The notes under the pieces were generated by a model. The model had not been told where the DNA came from. It ran no database searches and was given only the letters and a program-made list of their open reading frames with translations. Made by a program: the position numbers and the translations under genes. A stretch of DNA of 64,000 nt from Apostichopus japonicus (Eukaryota; Echinodermata; Holothuroidea; Aspidochirotida; Stichopodidae). The stretch lies in contig NC_092573.1 in NCBI RefSeq assembly GCF_037975245.1, positions 490,001 through 554,000 of the forward strand, read 5' to 3'. Position 1 is the stretch's first letter; each line of letters opens with the position of its first letter. Shown one piece after another: positions 46,594 to 57,645 of the stretch.

Positions 46594-48218
46594 TGTGAAG
46601 TTCTTCAAGGATCACAGTTCGGTCGTCGTTGTGATATTAGCCCGGGATCGGAACGTATTTGTTTAATCCACGATGTGATCATGTGAGTCACCGGCTTGAA
46701 GCTAGCTGATAGCTTCTAACAGGCATGTTGACATAAACATTCAGAAAGTTGATAAATGTAACCAGAAATCTATTAACAGTAAAAATAGCTATAGGCTAGC
46801 GGTTTTGATATATCGGTCAACCATATTAGCAAAACACGTTAGCTCATTCCGAACCTACGAAAATTAAATTACCCATTTCCGAAAGTAAGGTGCTCATGCG
46901 GGCTATTTACTCTTTCACTGACATTTTGTCATTCTGCAGGACAGGTTGCCTCCTGTCGACAGAATTTATCTTTCGGGTGCACTGAAAGGGACTTGTGTAG
47001 CACTAGTACTAATAACTAGTACTAGGCCTAAGTAGTATAGTACAGTAATACTGGCCTAATCCTAGGTGTACACAGACCCTTGTCTAGGCCTGTTACCGTA
47101 ATTGTTACTTGTTAGGCCTAGGCCCAACTGCCACGAAAGTAACGAAACCCCGATCGACCACGGCATAGGAAATTAGTAAGTCTCTTTCTACTCAAACTTG
47201 ATATAGGCTAAGTTAAATAAGAATGTGCAGCCAATCAAGTGTAAAACTAAATTTAACGTTAGGCATAGGCTAGATAAGTCTAGCCTAGGCAACCTAGTGT
47301 TAATATTACTTAGCCTGTCCTTAGGAGGATATGGACGGGCCAAAAAAAGGAAATTAGCCAATGGCGAAGCCTGCATAGGACCTATCTTAGGCACATAGTT
47401 TGCGCATAAGCATAGGCGTAGGAGCCTAATTTGATTTGGGGGGGGCTGTAACGACTTGCCCGAAATATATAACCAATTTTTTCGCGCGTTTCGCGCGCGT
47501 TCAACATGTCAATGTGCATATTATATATAGTCGTTAATCGGTTATTACATCACATGCCACTAACCGATGAATACTATATGATATGCACATTAAGATGTTG
47601 AACGCGCGAAGCGCGCGAAAAATTTTGGTTATATTTTCCGTCTTATTACCCTTCCATATTGGTTTTAATTATTGGGGAAGTCGTTACAATAATAACGATA
47701 ATAACAATATCAGTTTAACTATTGAAAAACACATTGCAAATTACTCTTCTTTCAGTAGGTGCCGAAAAATTCTCAGCATATTGCCCCAATTTTCACACAA
47801 AAAATTGAAACACACAACTGCAAATTTTTCTTCTTTCAGTAGGTGCCCGAAAAATTCTCAGCATATTGCCCGAATTTTCACCCAAAATTTTGGTTGGGGG
47901 GCTGCACCCCCCCCAGCCCCCCTGCCTCCTACGCCTATGTGCATAAGCCTTCTCTGAATGGGTTGAAATTTGTTGGCATTTTTTGAATGATCATCAAATG
48001 AATTCTAAAACTTTTATTGGACTAGCCTGGCCTTTTATTTTATGTATGTTTTATCTACTGTAGTCTAGATCTAGCTTAGGTGTACAGCATGTCACATGTG
48101 TACTGTAACCCACACATACTGTATGTCTGGGCCCAAATTGATTAATATGGATAAACCTTGAAAGTTCTACTAGGATATTAAATTATTTCCAGCTGTATTT
48201 TTATCACCCTTTGTAGCA
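46594..48218. promoter_or_regulatory. Divergent TBCA / INTS14 promoter region
   Basis: 1.6 kb between oppositely oriented start codons. 46990-47400 is dense in TAGGCCTA/CCTAGG motifs. A donor-like TTA|GTAAGT at 47176 could end an INTS14 5' UTR exon whose acceptor is at 48216. The hAT-like MITE at 47411 would then lie in that intron. Inferred from layout. Confidence 0.5.
47411..47939. mobile_element. hAT-like non-autonomous element (MITE) between TBCA and INTS14
   Basis: The left end CATAGGCGTAGGAGCC is matched in inverse at the right end (CCTCCTACGCCTATG), with G-runs just inside. Flanking 8-bp repeats CGCATAAG (47403-47410) and TGCATAAG (47940-47947) differ at one base, fitting the 8-bp target duplication of the hAT superfamily. 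The interior carries an imperfect 80-bp inverted repeat (about 47461-47635). No ORF of note. Probably lies in the 5' UTR intron or upstream region of INTS14. Confidence 0.8.
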
Positions 48219-48449
48219 ATGCCTACCATTGTGCTATTAGACGTTTCCCTGTCGATGAGTCGACCCCTTTCCAGTACTTCTACCTGTGATGCTCCATCTG
48301 AGTCTAGACTGAGCTTGGCTAAGACTGGATTGCAGACTTTCTTTGATTACACTGCAACAAATAACAGGCTGGAGTTCTCCTCATTGGTCATCTTTTCATC
48401 GTTATGGGAGGTGAAAAAAACATTTACTCGAGATTATGGACAGTTAAAG
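48219..48449 (+). CDS. INTS14: INTS14 coding exon 1 (VWA start)
   Basis: 77 codons, ending FTRDYGQLK|GTACAG. Contains LLDVSLSMSR and the strand LEFSSLVIFSSLWEV typical of INTS14. Phase 0. Confidence 0.95.
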
Positions 48450-51400
48450 GTACAGTATGCCTACTTTCATTTATTATGATAGCTTGGATTGATTACTTGC
48501 AGGTTGAGTAAAGTAGTTTTTTTTTTTCAAGTTTGGAAAAGATATGTCAGAGTGGGATAAGGTGGATAAGGAGGATGAAAAAGTGTTCCTCTCCACCCTT
48601 GGGTCCTATGTATATGAGTTTTAATGTACTGTACCTCTCTCTACTAAATTTTGAAAAGTACGGTAAAATTATGTGCCTGACTCTCCCTTTCTTCATCCTA
48701 CACAGCAAGCTCTGGCTCCTATTGACGTGTTTGATAAAACAAACCTTGAGATTGGTCTGTTTGGGCTGTCAACGGTTATTCTGGAAGAATGGGGCTCAGG
48801 AATGCCATGCCAGGTGAGAATCTTTTTCTAAAGAACTTCTTGTCACATTTATGTTTAACTTTGAATCCAACTTCTGTAATAATTCAAATACTGTATCTCT
48901 GTTGACAGAATAGTTTTACGTACATTATGGTAGATATACGATGGCTTTCTTTTAAACAGAAGGAAAAATGTTTCTTCATCTCAGTCCTTGGCTGAACAAA
49001 CTCAGACTATAACAAGATGCATTAGTATTGGGAAGCCGATACTGTAGAATGATACAGTAGTTCATTTTTCCACTTCTGTCTCATTTCTTTAAATGAAACT
49101 CCCATTGGACGGTACTTGATTACATTGCAAACTGTGTGAAAACAAAACCATTGCAATTTAATAGTGAAGCAAAGTGCTGAACTCAAAGAGTTAACAGATC
49201 AATGCAGGAAATTTATTGTGCTGTATAAACTTATACATAAAGGAGTTACTTTTGTTTCAAACTGTTATAAAATTAACATTCACATCAGTTTCCGAGTGTC
49301 CTGTTGGTGAAGTTTATTAATCACAAATCCCTTCAAATACTGTATGGTAATCTGGACTGCTGTGTTAATTCCTGTGCTTTGGTTTTCAGGTAATTATTGT
49401 TACTGATGGCAGTCCAGGCAGCGGTCCAGGTTCCCTCACTTACCTGATGCAGTCAGAATCCACGGCCTTGCTCCCGCTTCCATTCGAACACAGCCTTCAT
49501 GTGGTCCTTATGGCTTCTGCTAGTGAAATTCAAGATTCCATTCATCTTTACCAAGAACTTGTGAAACTCAACGGGAGAGGAACCATTCACACAGTTGAAG
49601 GTCAACCATCAGTGAAAAATGTGCAGAACCTCTTTCTCAAAATAGCTGAGAAGTGCCACGAACCGTTTAAAGTGACTCTAAGTTGTGGGAATTTGAACTC
49701 GGTAGTCCAGATGTTTCCACCTCCAAATTTTGACACATTTGCACTACAGTCGCAAACGTTTTGGGATGATTTTAAGATTTGCGGTTTCTTAAACACAGTA
49801 GATGTCTCCAGCCCGCCAACCTTATCAAGGCATTTGGTTCTTCCAGTGTCTGTTTCAGGTAAACCCCTGTAAGGGATTATTGAGTAGCAGATAATGTGAC
49901 ATATATGTATGGAAGAAAAGATTCATCCCTCTTAGATGGGGATATTCCACCTTCAAAGTTCAAACATCGCTCTGCAATTTAGACTATTTGTGTAACGGTT
50001 TGTGACTTTGTGAGGTCCTCATTAAACTCTATCAATTTAAAAAAAGTGACTCTTAGCCTTTAAAGGTCATCCATATCGCTTCCCAGATATGCTAGAGAAT
50101 CAGATAATGGTCACCCTTGCTCAAAATCTCAACAAGCACGTTACTGTCACTCTCAAATGAGTCATCCACACTGAGGCACTAAATTGTCTATTTAAATAGA
50201 CCTGTAATGGCTGAGAATAATTTGGAGGATCAGGGCCTTAGAGAAATTACTGTTGAAAACTTCTAGCAAGTTTGAGCATGCTAACATTTTGGGGCCAACA
50301 CTAATGACATTTTTAAGTTGCACTGTACAATATAAATATAAGATAAAGTCAGTCACTCTATTGAATCTAACGTTTGACAAATTGTTCTGCAGAGAAGCTT
50401 TGAGCTATTCTGAGAAAACAAACAGAATTCTTGCATTGGATGTGTGGAAAAGTAGAGTGTTTCTTTTAATGGCATGCACTTTGAAAGTAATAACACATCT
50501 CTGCTGTGACTATGTTTCACCATCTCTGATGTTTGGAGTTTTACTCAAATCTTGCCTGGAAAGAGCATGCATGTTGGTTTCACTAAGTGTTGGCATTAGA
50601 CATACATGTACAGGTAATAGCAAATCAAAACAGAAAACTGAATGGGCATTTTGAGATATAAGTGTAACAAACTTATCAATTGGGTTGATGGATTTTTGAA
50701 CTTCCAACCTCAGGAATACAACTCCTGTGGTCAGCCATTTCCTTCCTGTCCGTGTCAGAATGCCCGGTATAGTTCAGTACCTTGCATGCTGTGTCACCGA
50801 GAGTCATGGGTTCCTCTTAAGGTCATATAATATCAAGGAAAAAAACGAGGATACTAATAAAAAAGTGGTAACTTTTTTTTAAATTGCAGACAAAAAGAAA
50901 GGAGCGGATGACTCAGGAGAGGGTGTAAACGAAACAGACAGCAATAATGAAGATGGAAGAGCTCCATCTTTCTGTGTCTTATTACACGGCAGTATCCGAG
51001 TAGAAAATATGGTCGCAGTCGTTCAAGTTGGGTGAGATGCGAATTGGATTCCTATACATTGTATTCACATTAACATCTTCTGCTATACACTTTTGTCCAG
51101 CTGATTGCACTGCTTGTGAAAGTATCGTTCTAATGCGTTGTGGAGGGGGCGGCTTGGATGAGTGTCTTGGTCAAATGATAGCTAAGGCAATGCACCTGCG
51201 ATCTAAGGATAGCAGCTTTGTTTTAATGGCCAGAAACATATAGTACATTGTGTCCTTGGACAAGGCACTTTGTCTCCAATGCCTCTCTTTACCCAGATGT
51301 ATGAATGGGTACCTGCAAGCTAATTAATATAGTTGCCTGCGCTGGGATGTGGCTGCACTCTAGCCCACAGAAGACACATTTATGTGGCCCACTGTAGTGC

Positions 51401-53821
51401 CCTGGCAGCAACTGTTTGAATCGTGCACACTCGGGTATTAAGTGGGTGTGACAAGTTACCAATGACCAGGGGTAAATGTTTCAAAGTCACATGTTGTAGA
51501 AGGCCTTGCCTTGATACAAGTCTGTAAACCTTGAAACTTTTAGTACTTGCAACATTTCTGACAATAGTCTCAAATTCATAGCAGCCTTACTTATGGTTTC
51601 ATTCATAGCATTTCTGAAAGAAATTGGCAAATTCATGCTGTTTGACAATTTTGATGATATATAATATGAACTAATATTTGCATATATAATTTTTTTTTTT
51701 TCAGACCAATTTGGTATGGCATCATGTACTCATGGGCCGACACTAAGAAGAAAGCCAACTTAATTCTTGCCCTTTTTGAGCCTGGCCTTGATTCAATACC
51801 CTGGCTTGGTAAATTTGACCTGCTTGGACCCTGTTCAGGTAAGGACATCCTACTATACTGTACTGTGTGTAATAATGATCTAAAGGGCTCATGTGACAGG
51901 GGTTAATTAAACAGGGCAAGAGAAGTTTGACATTGCATTTTGCAAGGTTGCATATATTTTATTCTTCAATAAAATGTAGAGTTAGTCTTTACCGCTCACA
52001 GTAACCTCAGATAATACTTAAAGGTATGCTGTATTGGCCCCAAATATGTTAGATATTCAAATATGGTCACCTTGGTCAAAATTCCTAGACTGTTTTAACT
52101 TTTTATTACACCCTTTGAGAAAGTTTTGCTCACTGAGACATTCAGTTATGTTGTGTGTTCTTTAACAATGTCTGAGTACAATTTGGATAGTAAAGACCTC
52201 CAGGAAAGTACTCTTTGAAAACTTCTAGCAATTATAGTGTGCTATTAGTCAACTGTGCCTAATTGGTTTATCCAGATAACCCATCTTTAGTTCTCACTGG
52301 TTTGAATCATAAGTTTTATCCCAATTGCTAGTGTTTTCCTGATATGGATAGACATGCTGCTCGTGAGTTTAGCTAAATGATTAAAAGTGATCTGAATAAC
52401 AAATACACTGAGGTTACAAGATGTTTCTTGGTTTTGTAGTATACAAATTTATCAGAGAGGAATTTCCAATTCCATTTCCCCCCTTATTTTTCCCTCTGTT
52501 TTCTTATTCTCATGTAACAGCATTTGAATTTAATCCATACGGGGAGAATGAAGCCCAACTAAGCCCATTTCCAGTGAGGCCAACCGATAAGAGGAGCTAT
52601 TCCAGTAATCCTGTGGTGTGGATTAAATCAGGCAGTCTTCAGGTAAGCAGGTATCTATGCATTGATGCTTAGCAGAAGCAGGGGATGATGATAGGAGTTG
52701 GTTATGGGAGATCCCTCCTCCCCCACCCCCTTCGCTGGTGGAACCACTCATTGTCAAGAACTACATGCAGATCGTTGGCATTAATTTGGATATGATTTTG
52801 CAATCAATTAATCCCTATCACAGACTTGAAATGCTGTTGTAGTTAAAGAAATGTTATTGTTTATCTTTTTGTAATCTTGTTTCAGTCTGATATTCAGAAG
52901 GTCCTGAGATATGCTAGGAAGCTACCGGACAAGATGGGTCTGTTTTACAAAGTAGGTCTTCTTCATTTCAAATGAAAGGATAATTTAAATTCACTCCACT
53001 CTGTATTATTGATCAAAGTTTGAAAGTTTAAGAAAGTCCAAACATGTGTGTTGTAATTAAATATGTCTGGTTTAAGCATTTTGTATTAAGTAGAGAATTG
53101 GTCACATATCACAGAAACAGTATACCCAATTCATGTGAAATAGCTTGAAAGGAATACATCTTTATACAGTTATTTATTTATTTGTTTCATCACATAGCAT
53201 AACAAGATGAACTAGACAATATATACTGCAAATAAGTAAACAAATGTGAAAAGTAAACTAAAAAGCCCAATTGGGCCTAATCGAATAGAGCATTCCCATA
53301 GTAACAGGGTCTGTTACAACAGTAACAGACCCTATATGTTCTGTATATGCAGCTACATGCACTTGGCATTTTAGCAAAGCACTTTGCATGAAATATGAGT
53401 CCTGAAGAAGCCTCATCTTGATTGGTATGTAATATCTAATGCCAAAAGTAGACATTGTAAAACTATACTAGGTATGTGCAAGTTTCTTGTAAATATCATC
53501 TTTGATCTCACATTATAATATTATGAACAAAAGTCGTTGAAATGGCTTCACATTCAAACTTGACAAAAGCTATCTCTCTCTCTCTGGTTTTCCCAGGAAT
53601 TAAATCGTATTCGGAGAGCTGCTATGACTCTGAGTATGATGGATCTGCTGCAAGGGTTGTCCGAAATGCTGGAGAGGGAATGCACGTTACTCCCCGGTAC
53701 CGCCCATCCCGATGCGGCCCTCCAACTTACCCATGCGGCTAGGATGATCACTCTGTCCTTCAGTGAGGGTTATAACTACAGTATAAGTGCACTGACTACC
53801 AACTTTACTTCTGGCACCTGA
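48219..53821 (+). CDS. INTS14: Integrator complex subunit 14 (VWA domain-containing protein 9); 8 coding exons, 498 aa
   Basis: Nuclear subunit of the Integrator complex, which cleaves snRNA and promoter-proximal nascent RNAs. INTS14 forms a module with INTS10/13 that binds nucleic acid (family knowledge). Coding exons: 48219-48449, 48706-48813, 49390-49858, 50890-51031, 51705-51838, 52521-52642, 52886-52951, 53597-53821. The sum is 1497 bases, 499 codons with stop; human is 518 aa. The N-terminus MPTIVLLDVSLSMSRP is the VWA start with a DxSxS metal-site motif. Other family blocks: SSPPTLSRHLVLP (about 250-263), CVLLHGSIRVENMVAVVQ, KKKANLILALFEPGL, NPYGENE, and the C-terminal ECTLLPGTAHPDAALQLTHAA. 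The C-terminal helical domain is intact. The ATG lies only two bases after a good acceptor (CACCCTTTGTAG|CA), so a 5' UTR exon lies upstream, probably in 46.6-47.2 kb. Confidence 0.97.
48706..48813 (+). CDS. INTS14: INTS14 coding exon 2
   Basis: 36 codons from QALAPIDVF to WGSGMPCQ; phase 0. Acceptor CTACACAG|CAAGCT, donor CCAG|GTGAGA. Corresponds to the EWGG(A)IPCQ region of the human protein. Confidence 0.94.
49390..49858 (+). CDS. INTS14: INTS14 coding exon 3
   Basis: Largest coding exon, starting VIIVTDGSPGSGPGSL (the VWA TDG strand and loop) and ending SRHLVLPVSVS with one base left over. Covers the rest of the VWA domain and the beta-barrel start. Confidence 0.96.
50057..50282 (+). repeat. 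Interspersed repeat copy A (INTS14 intron 3)
   Basis: Shares TTAAAGGT, ATGGTCACC.TTGCTCAAAAT, CACTGAG.CA and TTGAAAACTTCTAGCAA in the same order with 52019-52245. Confidence 0.5.
50890..51031 (+). CDS. INTS14: INTS14 coding exon 4
   Basis: Acidic linker (DKKKGADDSGEGVNE...) followed by the conserved block SFCVLLHGSIRVENMVAVVQ. Acceptor TTGCAG|ACAAA, donor TTGG|GTGAGA; it enters in phase 1 and exits in phase 2. Confidence 0.95.
51245..51535 (+). repeat. SINE-type interspersed repeat in INTS14 intron 4
   Basis: Contains TCCTTGGACAAGGCACTTTG followed by CCAATGCCTCTCTTTACCCAG and ATGAATGGGTACCTG. This string is typical of abundant SINE2 families in echinoderm genomes, as I recall. Boundaries approximate. 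Confidence 0.6.
51705..51838 (+). CDS. INTS14: INTS14 coding exon 5
   Basis: Encodes PIWYGIMYSWADTKKKANLI...LPWLGK-type block (here IPWLGKFDLLGP). Acceptor TTTTCAG|ACCAAT after a T-run; donor TTCAG|GTAAGG. Confidence 0.95.
52019..52245 (+). repeat. Interspersed repeat copy B (INTS14 intron 5)
   Basis: Same order of blocks as copy A, same orientation, moderate identity. Family unknown. Confidence 0.5.
52521..52642 (+). CDS. INTS14: INTS14 coding exon 6
   Basis: Encodes AFEFNPYGENEAQLSPFP and KRSYSSNPVVWIKSGSLQ, matching the human NPYGEDD...SPFPLQPKNKRSY block. Acceptor GTAACAG|CATTTG, donor CAG|GTAAGC. Confidence 0.95.
52886..52951 (+). CDS. INTS14: INTS14 coding exon 7
   Basis: 22 codons, SDIQKVLRYARKLPDKMG..FYK. 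Phase 0 both ends. Acceptor TGTTTCAG|TCTGAT, donor CAAA|GTAGGT. Confidence 0.94.
53597..53821 (+). CDS. INTS14: INTS14 coding exon 8 (C-terminus)
   Basis: 74 codons and TGA. Encodes ELNRIRRAAMTLSMMDLLQG and ECTLLPGTAHPDAALQLTHA, the strongly conserved C-terminal helical region of INTS14. Confidence 0.96.
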   Translation, partial: ELNRIRRAAMTLSMMDLLQGLSEMLERECTLLPGTAHPDAALQLTHAARMITLSFSEGYNYSISALTTNFTSGT

Positions 53822-56366
53822 GAGATACTGTACCTTACAGTGAAGACTGTGAAGAGTTGTCATTCGAAGCTTCCATAGGAGGAAATGTTGCAACCTCCTG
53901 CCAGCAGTGATTGCAATGGAGGAGAAGATGCTGTCATACCACTATTGATATGACTATGATAGTTGAAAGGATGGTTTCTGAAGTTATAGTTTATTGCATA
54001 AGTGCCAAAAAATATGGTACCGGAATTTTTGCTCTGATAGATGTGTCACAGTGTTTATCTGTGATCTGATATCTAATAGATGTGTCACAGTGTTTATAGC
54101 CTAATGTTATAACTGTAACACTTCTACAGCAGATAGGCTGGGGTGTGTAACCAAAATTTCATGTGAGATTGAATGCCAGCATTGTGGTATGGCTTGGTTA
54201 GGCATGGCTTGAGTGGATTGTGAGTCTTTTGACAGGAAATACACTCCATGTGGAACATTGCAAATGTCAGTGGAGTGAAACAAAAAGGAAAAAAGAAGAA
54301 GTGAGAAGTGCTTTGGACTTGTATGTAGGGCTACCATATGTCCCTGACTAATCAGGATTATCCTGTTTTTGCATTGAAAATGTATGATTTCATCAGCAAA
54401 GGAAATTGTCTCGATTCTCATAAGGTCTTGTGACGTTCAAAAATACCAGTTTATTTGATAAGCAAGCTAAAATTGTTCACCAATTGTATACATCATTACT
54501 CATGACCTTTTTGGAAGCATATAACCGTTTTCAACACACAAATATGATTGGATGGTCGCATACTAGCCCCACAGGCTCAGCTGGGATTAGCTGCATTGAT
54601 CTGCTTTAAATCTGAAGTCGAGGGAGGGATGCAGTGTCCCACTTTTCAACTACTGATCTATGTCAACACAAGCCAAGAGGGATGAGATTATATTCGGGAA
54701 ATAAAAGGTAAAGACAACTGTATTAAAAGGCTAAGCAGAGTAACATGTTATTTACAGACTTTTTATTTCAATGATTAAAATTCTGAGATGGCTAATTCAT
54801 GATGTTTGAGTGAGAAGTTGTTCATATACTGTACGGAGTAGTCCCTGGATAGTTACGAAAATTACCAAAGCATGCAAGTGTCAATGTTAAATTGAATGAG
54901 AAACAGTACCATGTAATATGAATAAACTCCAGTAAGTCCTTTGGTTGTTTTAAAGTACTGTATACTCAATTTTATCTTTGTCATCTTTTTATTTCCGTCC
55001 AGTTCCTATTTACTTCGTCTCATGAAATTTTGATTGATAAAATTTTTAAAGTTAGTGTGTAATTCATCGGTCTTTTATAGTTCATTTTCAAGTGAGGATT
55101 TAACCGCGAAAAATCAAAATGCCAAGGTCAAAAATTTTTATCCGGAAATGTATGTTAGTGTTGCAACTAGCCACTTCATTGAGTTCATCCATTGCCATTG
55201 ATTTCACTGTATTATCTCTATGACTTGAATCAGGACTACTGCAGTGTGACCACTATGTTTTATAGAGGTGCGTTCATCTGATGAAATGTAGAGCATAACT
55301 AGAAAAATAACTAGGAAAAAAAAAATGAATGAGACACTGAATCAAACATTTTTGTTTTAATATATTTCCTTCAACTCTTTGGAATGAATTTTCTTTGAAT
55401 TAAATGCTGAAAACATTAAATGCTGTTGTGTCTTGAAAATAGAGCAACGTTAAATTATCTAATACATATGACCAAGGTGAAATTGTCAAGGGTTTTTCAA
55501 GTGACCTGATACAGAGCTTGTTTTCATTAAAATGATACGATCCGAGATTATGACATGATATTGAACAGTATCAGTAAAATCCCAGTCACTGATATACAAT
55601 TCATATGTATATCTTGATAAAGAATATATATTATCTACACATTATAGCAAATGACCTTAATCTTCGCTCTTGCTTAAGACTTTTGTTAACAGGAATGAAT
55701 GACATTATCAAGCTTTTTGACTCCCGACAAATCTAGATTAGAAATTAATCATCAAAAAAATACTGACTTGATGGCAGACAAATTGTCAGTTTTGTCTCTA
55801 TTTTTTAAGGCATTTTAGTATCCATGGTAACATTGATGAGGTAACCTTCTTGTAGGAATCCTTATGAAAGGTTAGGTTAAAAGATGTTAAACACTAAAAA
55901 GGAAGACTACAGCATCAACGCTGCAATATACATCGCTCAGGGTTAACTAAATAACCTTACAACCATGATAGGAACTTTAACCTTGGACAATACCCTATAA
56001 AACTAAAGAAAGTGTATCATCCTTCATTTTTGCATAATCATATCAATAAATATAAAAATATGTGTTTGTAAACTTTGTAATTGCCAACTGAGTAACCTCC
56101 ATACAAGGTTTGTCACATGTATAATTAGCAAAGACCAAGAGAAAGACCTTAGCAACCACAGGTTTGAGACTAGGAAGCGGCTAGGAGATAAGACACATGT
56201 TCAGTGGTATTGAAATAATTGCTTGCCGGGACATCAAAATCTTGAAAATCAATGACGTGACAATCAATGGGCCATACCCTCCCCCCCCCCCCCTCTCCCT
56301 GTCCCTGAAAGATACCTGTGTCATGGGACCTGAGAATGAAGCATCAGGTTTGGGGCTAAACCAAAC
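53822..56366. other. Intergenic region between convergent INTS14 and the coiled-coil gene
   Basis: Tail-to-tail spacer of 2.5 kb, including both 3' UTRs. No ORF or repeat of note apart from a C-run at 56279. Confidence 0.75.
54700..54705 (+). terminator. Candidate INTS14 polyadenylation signal
   Basis: AATAAA about 880 bases after the INTS14 stop; another AATAAA lies near 54921. Assigned by position only. Confidence 0.3.
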
Positions 56367-56372
56367 TTTATT
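56367..56372 (-). terminator. Candidate polyadenylation signal of the coiled-coil gene
   Basis: AATAAA on the minus strand about 245 bases after the TGA at 56618. Position-based inference. Confidence 0.4.
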
Positions 56373-56617
56373 TCCCAAATTATGAACATGTCTGTATCCA
56401 TCTCTACAGCCTCAAGATACACTGTGTAGGTTACTGAGCTTGATTGTATTGCTGTGAATGTTGTTAGATAACTTATTTCATCTTTGCAATCAGCGATGGA
56501 TATTAACCAATATTAGCACAAACAAAACTTGTATGAACTAGCAATGATGATTCAAGCAATTAATGTTAGAGAAAACTGGCCGATATTATATTTTGATAAA
56601 CAATTGCTGGTAACCCT

Positions 56618-57645
56618 TCACGTAACAAAACTATCTAAACTAAGTATCCCGCTTTCTAGGCTAATCCTGTCAAAATCTCTCGTAGTAACATCATTTAAGT
56701 CGACGGGAGATCCAGGAACTTGGCTTTCCTTTTTCACTCCGACCAACGGCGATAACTTTCTCAATTTCTTTTGAGGCTTCTTCCCCCTGTGCAAAGAATT
56801 ACCGGAAGTTTCTCGAGACGAACTGGCTGAACGTATACCTGTCGGTGAGAGACCATTAGTTCCTGCTGATTCGTGGACATTGGCTTCATCAACAGCTGTT
56901 CTTCTAGCAAAGTTCCAATTTCCATCTTTGGAATGATTAGAATGCGTCAACCTGTCCCGATCCTCGGGATGAGACAATAATTCATCAATTTCATTCCTAT
57001 AGCTACCACTACTGCTTGATAATTTAGAGTTTCCATCTTTAGCTGATGACAATCCTGGAGGCCTAGATGGATTACAAACTTCTCTTTCCAAATCTGAACT
57101 CTTTGACCTTTCAGTGATATCACTGCCAAGTCCTGATTTGAGTTTTGACGTTTGCTTTCGGGACGAAGATCCTTTGGTGTTTCTTTGGTCCGTTTCTCTG
57201 TGTGGATCACGTTGATAGCGACTCATGGATGATGAATACTCTTTTGTATGTGTTGTCCGACCTTTGTCCCCTGCCGAGAAACTTCTAGTACCAGATCGGC
57301 TAGAAACAGACTTTGACTCCAGCAAACCATCTTTAATTCTTAGCTTTTCTGTCAGGTCAAGGATGAGTATCTCTTGTTGACTGACCTGGTTTGAGAGTTC
57401 AACGATTAAATGATTCCTGGGGTCACCGGAGGACGAGTCAGCCTCCTCGTCCTCTTTGAGAGCAGATCCAGACCTCTCAGAGGCAAGCGATGTAGATGAA
57501 TGTACCTGGTTCTCTGTAGAGTAAATGATATGAGGAGGATGTAATGATTGAAGTGTAGGACATGAGCAGGGGTATTTACTTGTGCACTGGTTATCATTAA
57601 GAAATTTAACTCCAGGACCGAGCATCTCTATCTCGTGATAAGGAT
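56618..57645 (-). CDS. Coiled-coil gene, terminal coding exon 7
   Basis: Long last exon, 342 residues, beginning DPYHEIEMLGPGVKFL and ending SLDSFVT then TGA. It is rich in Ser, Arg, Lys, Asp and Glu, with one short coil near its start (LIVELSNQVSQQEI). Acceptor AAAAGGCAG|ATCCTT. The long open frame in AT-rich surroundings is by itself strong coding evidence. Confidence 0.9.
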
